In this document: piece after piece, positions 30,736-38,029 of the stretch
Numbering within the stretch: position 1 is the stretch's first letter
Layout: each line of letters starts with the position of its first letter
From: Savagea sp.
GTDB lineage: Bacteria; Bacillota; Bacilli; Bacillales_A; Planococcaceae
Direction: 5' to 3'
Assembly: GCA_030152265.1 (NCBI GenBank)
Contig: JASLHQ010000115.1
Location: 1-38,029 of the forward strand
Length of the DNA stretch: 38,029 nucleotides
Translations under genes and position numbers: made by a program
The notes under the pieces: generated by a model
Databases searched by the model: none
What the model was told of the DNA's origin: nothing
The model's input: only the letters and a program-made list of their open reading frames with translations

Positions 30736-32512
30736 CTTTTTGATTCAGCTTTGTGAGTAATTGTTCAGCGACAGCTTGTGGTATTTTTAACTTTCTCAAT
30801 TCTTCAACTGTCGCATTTTTAATATGATCGACAGATCCGAAATGCATTAACAACCTTCTTTTACGCTGTTCTCCAATCCCTTTCACTTCATCTAATATAG
30901 AATGAAAAGCATTCTGTTGACGTTTTGCTCTTTGAAACGTAATTGCAAAGCGATGTACTTCATCTTGAATGCGTTGCAATAAATAAAAAGTATCGCTCGT
31001 CTTTTTCATTTGTATGGTTTGCGGAGGATCTCCGAACAACACTTCATTCGTATCATGGTCATCGTCTTTTGCTAATCCGAGTATCGGGATAAATAAACCG
31101 AGTTCGTCTTCTAACACTTCGCGTGCGACAGACATTTGTCCTTTTCCACCGTCTATGACGATGAGGTCAGGCAACGGTTTTTCTTCCTTTAATAAACGGA
31201 CGTAACGTCGACGAACAACTTCGCGCATCGCACCGTAGTCATCATGTGCACTTGCTTCTTTCAAATTATATTTACGATATTCTTGCCTTCTCGGCTCTCC
31301 ATCAACGAAAGAAACCATCGCTGATACTGGATTCGTTCCATGTAAATGGGAGTTATCAAATGCTTCAATGCGCAAAGGTGTAGCAATGCCGAGCAATTCT
31401 CCTAAGTGGACACATGCCCCTACCGTACGTTCGTATTTTCTTTCCACTAATGTTAACTTTTCTTGCAGCGCTACTTCTGCATTGTCTTTCGCTAAATCGA
31501 GCATTTGTTTTTTCTGTCCTCGTTGAGGCGCATGAACTTTAATCGCTAACAATTGAGCGAGTAAAGAAGTGTCAATTTCAATCGGCACGAGCACTTCTTT
31601 CGGCTTTAAATGTTTGCCATCGTTGTAAAATTGTCCGATAAATGTAATGAGTTCCTCTTCTGGTTCTCGATAGTAAGGAAAAATAGAGACATCTCGTTCA
31701 ATCAACTTTCCTTGACGCACAAAAAACACTTGGACACACATGTATTGCTCCGTTACGGCATAACCGAATATGTCGCGATCGGTAAAGTCACTCGTCGCCA
31801 TTTTCTGCTTTTCCATAACAGATTCAATATGTGCAATTTGATCTCGGTATTCTTTTGCGCGCTCGAACTCTAACTTTTCAGAAGCATCCATCATTTTTTG
31901 CTCCAGCTCTTTTTTCACTTCTCCGTATCCACCTTTTAAAAACTGACTCACTTCTTTGATCATTTCTTCGTAAGTCGCTTCAGGAACATCATATACACAA
32001 GGAGCTAAACATTGTCCTAAATGGTAATATAAGCAAACTTGCTTCGGCAAATGACGACATTTTCGAAATGGATATATGCGGTCTAGCAGCTTTTTTGTTT
32101 CTTGCGCTGCGTATGCGTTCGGATAAGGCCCAAAATATTTGCCGCTCTTTCTTTTTACGTTGCGTGTCACGAGGAGACGGGGATATTTTTCGTTTGTAAT
32201 TTGAATGTACGGATACGTTTTATCATCTTTCAACATAATATTGTAACGCGGATCGTATCGTTTAATTAAATTGAGTTCTAAAACGAGTGATTCGATTTCT
32301 GTATCGGTCACAATGTATTCGAAGTCTACAATCTCTTGGACGAGGCGAGCTGTTTTTCCGTCATGGCTTCCCGTAAAGTAACTGCGCACTCGATTTTTCA
32401 ATACTTTCGCTTTTCCTACATAAATAACTTCCCCTTGTCGATCTTTCATTAAATAACAACCAGGGCGTTCTGGCAAAATTTTTAGTTTTTCTTGCAATTG
32501 TTCATTCATCAT
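30722..32512 (-). CDS. uvrC: Excinuclease ABC subunit C
   Basis: A 596-residue nucleotide excision repair nuclease that makes both incisions around UvrB-marked lesions. The GIY-YIG 3' nuclease is at the N-terminus (GCYLMKDRQGEVIYVGKAKVLKNRVRSYF), followed by a UVR domain near residues 200-235, an RNase H-like 5' nuclease with DNSHLHGTNPVSAMV and VIDGGKGQM, and a C-terminal helix-hairpin-helix region (VKGIGEQRKRRLL). Two adjacent ATG codons exist; the second (32509) may be used. It lies 56 bases after trxA beyond a terminator, so some read-through or its own promoter is needed. Confidence 0.96.
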   Translation of the reverse strand: MMNEQLQEKLKILPERPGCYLMKDRQGEVIYVGKAKVLKNRVRSYFTGSHDGKTARLVQEIVDFEYIVTDTEIESLVLELNLIKRYDPRYNIMLKDDKTYPYIQITNEKYPRLLVTRNVKRKSGKYFGPYPNAYAAQETKKLLDRIYPFRKCRHLPKQVCLYYHLGQCLAPCVYDVPEATYEEMIKEVSQFLKGGYGEVKKELEQKMMDASEKLEFERAKEYRDQIAHIESVMEKQKMATSDFTDRDIFGYAVTEQYMCVQVFFVRQGKLIERDVSIFPYYREPEEELITFIGQFYNDGKHLKPKEVLVPIEIDTSLLAQLLAIKVHAPQRGQKKQMLDLAKDNAEVALQEKLTLVERKYERTVGACVHLGELLGIATPLRIEAFDNSHLHGTNPVSAMVSFVDGEPRRQEYRKYNLKEASAHDDYGAMREVVRRRYVRLLKEEKPLPDLIVIDGGKGQMSVAREVLEDELGLFIPILGLAKDDDHDTNEVLFGDPPQTIQMKKTSDTFYLLQRIQDEVHRFAITFQRAKRQQNAFHSILDEVKGIGEQRKRRLLMHFGSVDHIKNATVEELRKLKIPQAVAEQLLTKLNQKENGH

Positions 32513-32522
32513 CTCACCTACT

Positions 32523-32556
32523 AAAAAGACTAGGCTGCCATAGGCGACCTAGTCTT
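32523..32556 (-). terminator. Terminator of trxA
   Basis: AGACTAGG and CCTAGTCT with an inner GCC/GGC pair form the stem; TTTTT follows on the minus strand, immediately before the uvrC binding site. Confidence 0.75.
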
Positions 32557-32568
32557 GTTTTGTTCATC

Positions 32569-32883
32569 TTATAGGTGCTTTTCGATTAAAGCAACTAATT
32601 TTTCTTTCGGGTTGAAGCCAACTACTTTATCTACTGCTTCACCGTCTTTGAATACGATGAGCGTTGGGATTGACATAACGCCGAATTGTGCTGCTGTTGT
32701 TTGGTTGTCGTCAACGTCCACTTTAACAACTTTCGCTTTTCCATCTACTGCGTCCGCTACTTCTTCAAGTACTGGAGCAATCATTTTACAAGGTCCGCAC
32801 CATGGAGCCCAAAAGTCTACAAGTACGACACCTTCTGCGATTGATTCGTTAAATGTTGCGTCTGTTGCATTAATAATAGCCAT
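32569..32883 (-). CDS. trxA: Thioredoxin
   Basis: A 104-residue thioredoxin. The redox site WCGPC holds Cys29 and Cys32, and the cis-proline segment MSIPTLIVFKDG is intact. It is a general cytoplasmic disulfide reductant, served by thioredoxin reductase encoded elsewhere. Start MAIINATDATF at 32883 is chosen because TAAGGAGG lies nine bases upstream; a longer in-frame reading has no binding site. The gene has its own upstream region (32884-33035), containing a CCCCTGGGG palindrome, and ends in a terminator. Gene order etfA-trxA-uvrC matches B. subtilis. Confidence 0.97.
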   Translation of the reverse strand: MAIINATDATFNESIAEGVVLVDFWAPWCGPCKMIAPVLEEVADAVDGKAKVVKVDVDDNQTTAAQFGVMSIPTLIVFKDGEAVDKVVGFNPKEKLVALIEKHL

Positions 32884-33035
32884 AATTAAAATCCTCCTTA
32901 GATTGTCATTGAACAATTCATTCACTTTGAATTATAACAGCTTATACCCCTGGGGGCTAGTTGTTTGCTCAACGTTTATTTCATTTTAAGTATAACATAG
33001 CCTTTTTTCTTTGAATAACGTTTTGCCTATTGAGC

Positions 33036-33070
33036 AAAAAAATGGGAAGCGAATAAACTATTCGCTCCCC
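33036..33070 (-). terminator. Terminator of the fad-etf operon
   Basis: GGGAAGCGAATA and TATTCGCTCCC pair around a three-base loop, followed by seven U on the minus strand, 13 bases after the etfA stop codon. Confidence 0.9.
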
Positions 33071-33083
33071 ACCTCTTCTAGCA

Positions 33084-34052
33084 TTAAATTGCTTTTTTCA
33101 CTTCTTCAATTAAGATTGGCATTACCTCAAATAAGTCGCCTACAATTCCGTAGTCTGCAATTTTGAAAATTTCTGCTTCTGGATCTTTGTTAATCGCTAC
33201 GATAATTTTCGAGTTCGACATTCCAGCAACGTGTTGAATCGCTCCTGAAATTCCGACTGCAAAGTAAAGGTCTGGCGTTACAACTTTACCTGTTTGACCA
33301 ATTTGTAATGAGTAGTCACAGTATTCAGCGTCACATGCTCCACGTGATGCTCCTACTGCTCCACCTAACAATGTCGCGAGTTCTTGAAGTGGTTCGAAAC
33401 CTTCTTCACCTTTCACACCACGTCCACCTGCTACGATTACTTTCGCTTCAGATAAATCTACACCGTCTGTTGATTTACGAACGACATCTTTAATAACTGA
33501 ACGTAAGTCAACGATATCTGCGCTTACTGATTCAGCGTCTGCTGATTTTCCTTCGTCTTTTTCAAGTGGCGCAATGTTGTTCGGACGTACTGTAACGAAT
33601 GTTAATCCGTCAGTGATTTTCACTTTTTCAAATGCTTTACCTGAATAGATCGGGCGAACGAATACCGCATCGTCTCCTTCTCCTTCGATTGAAGTTACGT
33701 CTGAAATGAGACCTGCATCAATTTTCGTTGCGATTTTTGGTGACAAGTCTTTTCCTTGTGCTGTATGGCCCATTACGATTGCATCTGGCTGCTCTTGTTC
33801 ATAAACTGCCATGAATGCTTGGCTATAGCCGTCTGATGTATATTGTGCTAGCTTAGCATCTTCTACGACGAGCACGCGATCTGCACCATATTGTGCGAGT
33901 TCATTCGCATACCCTTTCACATCGTCACCGATTAAAAGAGCTGTTACTTCTGCTCCACCGCTGATTGTTTTCGCTGCTGCAATCACTTCGAATGATACGT
34001 TACGTAATGCATTATCTTTTACTTCACCTAATACGAGTACTTTTTTAGACAT
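33084..34052 (-). CDS. etfA: Electron transfer flavoprotein alpha subunit
   Basis: A 322-residue subunit that holds FAD. The C-terminal FAD-binding region is unmistakable: VIVAGGRGVKGEEGF, GGAVGASRGACDAEYC, QIGQTGKVVTPDLYFAVGISGAIQHVAGM and ADYGIVGDLFEVMPIL. Together with EtfB it accepts electrons from acyl-CoA dehydrogenases and passes them to the respiratory chain through ETF-quinone oxidoreductase. It lies 31 bases after etfB, with AGGAGGG upstream of the ATG. It should serve YngJ; the ACAD10/11-type protein may not need it. Confidence 0.96.
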   Translation of the reverse strand: MSKKVLVLGEVKDNALRNVSFEVIAAAKTISGGAEVTALLIGDDVKGYANELAQYGADRVLVVEDAKLAQYTSDGYSQAFMAVYEQEQPDAIVMGHTAQGKDLSPKIATKIDAGLISDVTSIEGEGDDAVFVRPIYSGKAFEKVKITDGLTFVTVRPNNIAPLEKDEGKSADAESVSADIVDLRSVIKDVVRKSTDGVDLSEAKVIVAGGRGVKGEEGFEPLQELATLLGGAVGASRGACDAEYCDYSLQIGQTGKVVTPDLYFAVGISGAIQHVAGMSNSKIIVAINKDPEAEIFKIADYGIVGDLFEVMPILIEEVKKAI

Positions 34053-34083
34053 AATGATTCCCTCCTACACGTTTTATCTATGA

Positions 34084-34857
34084 TTACAATACTTTCGCTT
34101 CGTTTTTCAATAGTGAGACGAGCTCAGATACTTGATCTGCGACTTCACCTTCAAGAATTTTTCCTGCTTCTTTTGCTGGTGGTAAAAATACTTCGACTGT
34201 TTCTGTTTTAGCTTCGACATCATCTTCATCTAAGTCGAGATCATCTAACTCAAGCTCTTCAAGCGGTTTCTTTTTCGCTTTCATAATTCCAGGGAGTGAT
34301 GGGTAACGTGGCTCGTTCAATCCTTGTTGTGCTGTTACGAGAAGTGGAAGTTTCGTTTCAATCGTTTCCGTATCCCCTTCAACGTCACGAACGATTGTCA
34401 CATCTTCACCATCTACCTCGATATCTGTAATTGTCGTTACATAGTTGATGCCGAGCATTTCTGCTACACGTGGACCAACTTGACCAGAACCACCATCTAC
34501 CGCTACGTTACCTGCGATGATGAGATCTACTTCTTGATCTTTCAAGTATGTTGCAATAATTTTAGCGATTGTAAATTCATCCATCACGTCGAGATCATCT
34601 TCCGTGTCGATTAACACCGCTTTATCTGCTCCCATTGCGAGCGCCGTACGAAGTTGCTTCTCAGCTTCCTCACTACCGATTGAAAGTGCTGTCACTTCAC
34701 CACCATGCTCATCACGTAAAACGATTGCCTCTTCTACCGCATACTCATCGTATGGGTTAATGATGAACTCTGCACCATCTTCGTTAATTTGACCGCCATT
34801 GATGACGATTTTTTCCTCTGTATCGAATGTTCTTTTTACTAAAGCTACAATATTCAT
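34084..34857 (-). CDS. etfB: Electron transfer flavoprotein beta subunit
   Basis: A 257-residue beta subunit that binds AMP and forms the ETF heterodimer. It begins MNIVALVKRTFDTEEKI and contains the AMP-binding region NVAVDGGSGQVGPRVAEMLG and the recognition-loop stretch RYPSLPGIMKAKKKPLEEL. An acidic segment (about residues 199-215) follows. AGGAGGG before the ATG. It is separated from fadB by a small symmetrical hairpin without a long U run (34899-34922), so the operon probably continues through. Confidence 0.96.
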   Translation of the reverse strand: MNIVALVKRTFDTEEKIVINGGQINEDGAEFIINPYDEYAVEEAIVLRDEHGGEVTALSIGSEEAEKQLRTALAMGADKAVLIDTEDDLDVMDEFTIAKIIATYLKDQEVDLIIAGNVAVDGGSGQVGPRVAEMLGINYVTTITDIEVDGEDVTIVRDVEGDTETIETKLPLLVTAQQGLNEPRYPSLPGIMKAKKKPLEELELDDLDLDEDDVEAKTETVEVFLPPAKEAGKILEGEVADQVSELVSLLKNEAKVL

Positions 34858-34898
34858 AATAGAACCCTCCTGTTCAATATTTAATGCTTAAATTATGA

Positions 34899-34922
34899 TT
34901 AACCGTTCATATTGAACGTTAA
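34899..34922. repeat. Intercistronic inverted repeat between fadB and etfB
   Basis: AACCGTTCA and TGAACGTT around TAT, extended by outer TT/AA. No poly-U tract follows, so it is more likely an mRNA processing or stability hairpin than a terminator. Confidence 0.5.
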
Positions 34923-35690
34923 TTAACTGAAATTCGGTTTACGCTTTTCAATAAAGGCTTGAATGCCTTCTTTCGCATCTGCTGTTTCAAACACTTCGCT
35001 GAATGCTTGTCTTTCATTTACGAAACCTTCATCTGCTGGCAATGCGATTGCTTGATGAATAAGTTGCAATGCCGCTTTCGTTGATGCAGGACTTTTCGAG
35101 CCAAGCTTTTGTGCAAGTTGAACTGCTTCATCTACTAAATTCGCTTCATCGACAACTTTTGTAACGAGTCCAATTGTATGCGCTTTCTCGCCGTCGATCG
35201 GTTCTCCTGATAAAATCATTTCAACCGCATGTGCTTGACCGACGATACGAGGTAGACGTTGTGTTCCACCGTAGCCTGGAATTAGGCCAAGCTGTAATTC
35301 TGGTAAACCAAGTTTGGCATCTTTTGTCGCCAATCGAATATGACAACTTAATGCCAACTCAAGCCCCCCACCTAAAGCCGCTCCGTGAATTGCTGCGATG
35401 ACAGGCTTCGAAAAAGTCTCAATACGATTGAACACTTCTTGACCTTTTCTTCCCAATTCTTCAGCTCCACGGCTGCCGTCTAGCTCGGTAAATTCTTTAA
35501 TGTCTGCCCCTGCAGAGAAAAACCTACCTTCACTATGTAAAACGACTGCTCGGATATTGGAATCGCTTTCAATCTTATTTAAAAGTTGATCGATTTCCGC
35601 TACAATCTTTGAGCTTAAAGCATTCGCTGGCGGATTGTTAAATGTGATCATTGCGATTCTGTTTTCAATATCCATTTTTGGTAATACCAT
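34923..35690 (-). CDS. fadB: Enoyl-CoA hydratase (fatty acid beta-oxidation)
   Basis: A 255-residue crotonase corresponding to B. subtilis FadB. Conserved parts: NNPPANALSS near the N-terminus, FSAGADIKEF, GGGLE with Glu111, LPELQLGLIPGYGGTQ with Glu131. Both catalytic glutamates are present, so hydration of trans-2-enoyl-CoA is expected. The start ATG 35690 follows AAAGGGG at seven bases; longer in-frame readings have no binding site. It sits in the lcfA-fadR-fadB-etfB-etfA unit under FadR control. Confidence 0.93.
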   Translation of the reverse strand: MVLPKMDIENRIAMITFNNPPANALSSKIVAEIDQLLNKIESDSNIRAVVLHSEGRFFSAGADIKEFTELDGSRGAEELGRKGQEVFNRIETFSKPVIAAIHGAALGGGLELALSCHIRLATKDAKLGLPELQLGLIPGYGGTQRLPRIVGQAHAVEMILSGEPIDGEKAHTIGLVTKVVDEANLVDEAVQLAQKLGSKSPASTKAALQLIHQAIALPADEGFVNERQAFSEVFETADAKEGIQAFIEKRKPNFS

Positions 35691-35740
35691 CCTACCACCC
35701 CTTTTTCTGTCATTCACTTTACTACAATTTATTATGAGTG

Positions 35741-35778
35741 TCAAAATGATAGTGCGAAAACTTTCGCACTCATTTTGA
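35741..35778. repeat. Long intercistronic hairpin between fadR and fadB
   Basis: TCAAAATGA and ATTTTGA enclose AGTGCGAAA/TTTCGCACT with a two-base loop. Only four U follow on the minus strand. It could be a weak terminator or an mRNA processing hairpin. Confidence 0.5.
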
Positions 35779-35784
35779 TACGTG

Positions 35785-36366
35785 TTACTTTTTTAACCCA
35801 TGAAGAATCAATTGATGAACTTCGTCAGTTAAATTGACTAAATTATGTTTTTGACCTGTCATAACCCATGATGTTGATGTTTCATCAATCATTCCGAATA
35901 TCGCTTGACGCAATAAGCGGATGTCGATCGAGTCTTTCAACGTACCGTTTTCGATTCCCTCTTTTAAAATATAATCATAGAGGGAAAGGTATTCTCTTAA
36001 AATATCACTTATTTTCGTGCGTAACGGTTTGCGAGTTTGACGCAGTTCCAATTGTGTGACAATGGCTAAATGGTGGTCATTTTGTAAAATCGTATAATGA
36101 TTTTTTACAAGTTCATATAATTTTTCTTCTGTGGAAATTGGTCGATGCGCAATTTCTCGAAGCCTCTCAATGAAAACTCCCATCTTCTCTTTAAATACAG
36201 AAATTAAAATGTCATCTTTGTTTTTAAAGTAAAGGTAGATTGTTCCATCTGCAACTCCTGCTTGTTTCGCAATTTTTGCAACTTGCGAACCGTGATAACC
36301 ATTTTCAGCAATGACGATAACAGCCGCATCGATAATTTGCATGTACTTCGGTTTTTCTCTTTTCAT
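35785..36366 (-). CDS. fadR: Fatty acid degradation repressor FadR (TetR family)
   Basis: A 193-residue TetR protein very like B. subtilis FadR: it begins MKREKPKYMQIIDAA and its helix-turn-helix reads QVAKIAKQAGVADGTIYLYFKNKDD (about 24-48). It represses beta-oxidation genes and is released by long-chain acyl-CoA. The ATG at 36366 follows GGTGG; a longer reading is not supported. Two FadR boxes lie between lcfA and this gene, so autoregulation of the downstream fadR-fadB-etf part is likely. Flavour of the operon is fully conserved with B. subtilis. Confidence 0.95.
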   Translation of the reverse strand: MKREKPKYMQIIDAAVIVIAENGYHGSQVAKIAKQAGVADGTIYLYFKNKDDILISVFKEKMGVFIERLREIAHRPISTEEKLYELVKNHYTILQNDHHLAIVTQLELRQTRKPLRTKISDILREYLSLYDYILKEGIENGTLKDSIDIRLLRQAIFGMIDETSTSWVMTGQKHNLVNLTDEVHQLILHGLKK

Positions 36367-36405
36367 TGTTCCACCACCTTGCGCCCCTACTCTACAAATC
36401 ATTTA

Positions 36406-36423
36406 TGAATGAATGGTCGTTCA
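36406..36423. promoter_or_regulatory. FadR box upstream of fadR
   Basis: TGAATGAATGGTCGTTCA matches TGAATGA-N4-TCATTCA with one mismatch in the right arm. It lies 40 bases before the fadR start codon. Confidence 0.65.
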
Positions 36424-36437
36424 TATTTTGTGAAAAT

Positions 36438-36467
36438 AAATAGTGAATGAACGTTCATTCACTATTT
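36438..36467. promoter_or_regulatory. Perfect 30-base palindrome containing an ideal FadR box
   Basis: A perfect inverted repeat centred at 36452/36453, whose inner 18 bases TGAATGAACGTTCATTCA fit the FadR consensus exactly, flanked by AAATAG/CTATTT. It is 35 bases after the lcfA stop codon, so it may also act as a hairpin at the end of lcfA mRNA. Confidence 0.75.
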
Positions 36468-36501
36468 ATATTACACATTAAATTTTATTTCGTCAACACT
36501 T

Positions 36502-38029
36502 TTACTTGTTTTTTGTCTTTTTCTTCTCTTCATCGATTAATACTCGACGTAAAATCTTACCGATTGCTGTTTTCGGTAAATCTTCTCTAAACTCATAATA
36601 ATGCGGAACTTTAAAAGCTGCAAGATGTTTTCGAGCAAATGTATTTAATTCTTTTTCAGTCACTTCATAACCTGGTCGCAAAACGATAAATGCCTTTACT
36701 GTTTCTCCGCGATACGGATCAGGTATACCAATGACAACGACTTCTTGCACTGCTTCGTGCTCATAAAATACTTCTTCAATTTCACGTGGATAAATATTAA
36801 AACCACCTGCAATGACCATATCTTTTTTACGGTCGACGATATAAAAGTATCCATCTTCGTCCATATAGCCGAGATCTCCTGTTAAAAGCCAACCGTCGCG
36901 GAATGTCTCCTCCGTATCTTGAGGGCGATTCCAATAACCTTTCATCACTTGCGGACCTTTAATCGCAATTTCGCCAACATATTCCGAACCGACTGCATCA
37001 CTATCATGCGGACCTAAAATACAAGCATCTGTATTTGGCCACGGTACACCGATTGAACCGACTCGGTCTTGTTCTTGCCAGACGAAGTTCGCATGCGTGA
37101 CAGGAGAAGTTTCTGTCAAACCATAACCTTCTACAAGTCGTCCACCTGTTAATTGCTCAAATTTCTTTTTCACTTCAACTGGAAGTGGTGCTGATCCACT
37201 AATGCAGGCTTCAATAGACGATAAATTATATTTCTCAATTTTTGGATTATTGAGTAAACCGATATATATCGTTGGTGCTCCCGGGAAAAATGTCGGTTTT
37301 TGCTTCTCTATTACTTTCAATACTTCTTCTGATTTAAATTGAGGCATTAAGACCATCTTATAATGTTGCATAACAGAAAGCAACAGAACAGTCGTCATTC
37401 CGTATACGTGGAACAACGGAATCACTCCGAGTACGACTTCCTTACCTTTTTCTGACTTATAAAGCCAAGCGTTACACATCGAAACATTCGCTACTAAGTT
37501 TTCATGTGTGAGCATAACGCCTTTCGGTGGACCTGTTGTTCCTCCTGTATATTGTAAAACGGCAACATCATCAAAAGCGAAATCATATTCTGTCAATTCA
37601 CCTTGTTCTTGTTCAACAATTTGTTTGAAATCCGAAATTTGGGAGTCTTTCGGAAAATCGACAATCACTTTCGTCTTCTTACGTTCTATGGAAGGGTAAA
37701 TTTTGTTTTTAGGGAATGGTAAATAATCTTCTACCCCTGTCGTAATAACATGTTCTAACTCTGTTCGTTGACGAATATTAGCCACTCTAGGATAAAGCGC
37801 TTTCAACGTAATGATTGCTTTCGCTCCTGAATCTTGTAATTGATATTCAAGCTCACGTTCCGTATAGAGTGGATTCGTTTGGACGACAATCGCTCCCGCA
37901 TACAATACACCGTAAAAAGCGATTGCAGCTTGTGGAGTATTCGGTAACATGATAGCGATTCGATCGCCTTTTTCAATTCCGACTTTTTGTAAATACGCTC
38001 CTAATCGCTTAGCTGAACGCATCATTTCG
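36502..38029 (-). CDS. lcfA: Long-chain fatty acid-CoA ligase, N-terminus outside the window
   Basis: At least 508 residues of an adenylate-forming ligase very like B. subtilis LcfA; the reading frame is open to the window edge, so the N-terminal 50 or so residues are missing. Motifs: LQYTGGTTGPPKGVMLTH (phosphate loop), GYGLTETSPVTHANF, GWLLTGDLGYMDEDGYFYIVDRKKDMVIAGGFNIYPREIEE, and the catalytic lysine in KTAIGKILRR. It activates long-chain fatty acids at the membrane for beta-oxidation. Gene order lcfA-fadR-fadB-etfB-etfA is as in B. subtilis. FadR boxes lie downstream, before fadR; its own promoter is outside the window. Confidence 0.95.
   Translation of the reverse strand, partial: EMMRSAKRLGAYLQKVGIEKGDRIAIMLPNTPQAAIAFYGVLYAGAIVVQTNPLYTERELEYQLQDSGAKAIITLKALYPRVANIRQRTELEHVITTGVEDYLPFPKNKIYPSIERKKTKVIVDFPKDSQISDFKQIVEQEQGELTEYDFAFDDVAVLQYTGGTTGPPKGVMLTHENLVANVSMCNAWLYKSEKGKEVVLGVIPLFHVYGMTTVLLLSVMQHYKMVLMPQFKSEEVLKVIEKQKPTFFPGAPTIYIGLLNNPKIEKYNLSSIEACISGSAPLPVEVKKKFEQLTGGRLVEGYGLTETSPVTHANFVWQEQDRVGSIGVPWPNTDACILGPHDSDAVGSEYVGEIAIKGPQVMKGYWNRPQDTEETFRDGWLLTGDLGYMDEDGYFYIVDRKKDMVIAGGFNIYPREIEEVFYEHEAVQEVVVIGIPDPYRGETVKAFIVLRPGYEVTEKELNTFARKHLAAFKVPHYYEFREDLPKTAIGKILRRVLIDEEKKKTKNK

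Overview
This window comes from a low-GC Gram-positive bacterium of the order Bacillales. It has strong purine-rich ribosome binding sites, several TTG/GTG starts, U-tailed hairpin terminators, consensus CcpA (cre) sites, and two gene blocks colinear with Bacillus subtilis: lcfA-fadR-fadB-etfB-etfA-trxA-uvrC-yslB-sdhC-sdhA-sdhB and ysmA-ysmB-racE-rph-ysnA-ysnB. The germination/sporulation genes gerE and gerM, which sit inside the second block in B. subtilis, are missing, and so is lysC between uvrC and yslB. A non-sporulating or sporulation-reduced relative, perhaps Planococcaceae-like, is my inference and is not proven.

Layout, left to right. At 1-60 is the start of a minus-strand CaiB-family CoA-transferase, divergent from a YjiH-like membrane protein (437-1783); each has a cre-like site. 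A purine-type NCS2-like permease and a phosphoribosyltransferase follow (2073-3678). A complete yngJIHGFE-type operon for leucine/methyl-branched acyl-CoA breakdown, headed by a TetR gene, fills 3949-12326; upstream of it is a perfect cre overlapping a likely promoter. Next come a 3-hydroxyacyl-CoA dehydrogenase and a nitronate monooxygenase-like flavoprotein behind a FadR-type box, a chromate transporter, a small membrane protein, tRNA-Arg(UCU), and the housekeeping run ysnB-rdgB-rph-racE-marR-thioesterase (16617-20346).

The most interesting segment is 20473-26576, a six-gene operon inserted between the thioesterase and sdhB. It encodes an ACAD10/11-type acyl-CoA dehydrogenase-like protein, an SDR, a TetR regulator, an APH-fold kinase of the ACAD10/11/LvaA type, a divergent ComB-like phosphatase and an acyl-CoA ligase. 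By analogy with the Pseudomonas putida lva (levulinate) operon and mammalian ACAD10/ACAD11, it should activate 4-hydroxy (or 4-oxo) acids, phosphorylate the 4-hydroxyl and eliminate phosphate, feeding beta-oxidation. The phosphatase is an unexplained extra partner that recalls the phosphatase-like HAD domain of ACAD10. The operon has a clear sigma-A promoter with a palindromic operator just downstream, and the same operator (ACYRACYAGTYRGT) recurs after both TetR genes, linking this operon with the leucine operon.

The right third (26881-38029) is core metabolism: succinate dehydrogenase, YslB, UvrC, thioredoxin, both ETF subunits, enoyl-CoA hydratase, FadR and LcfA (cut by the window edge). 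ETF would take electrons from the acyl-CoA dehydrogenases encoded in the two catabolic operons. Thus most of the window serves breakdown of fatty, branched and perhaps hydroxylated acids, under FadR, TetR and CcpA control. I saw no insertion sequence, CRISPR array, prophage or rRNA gene.
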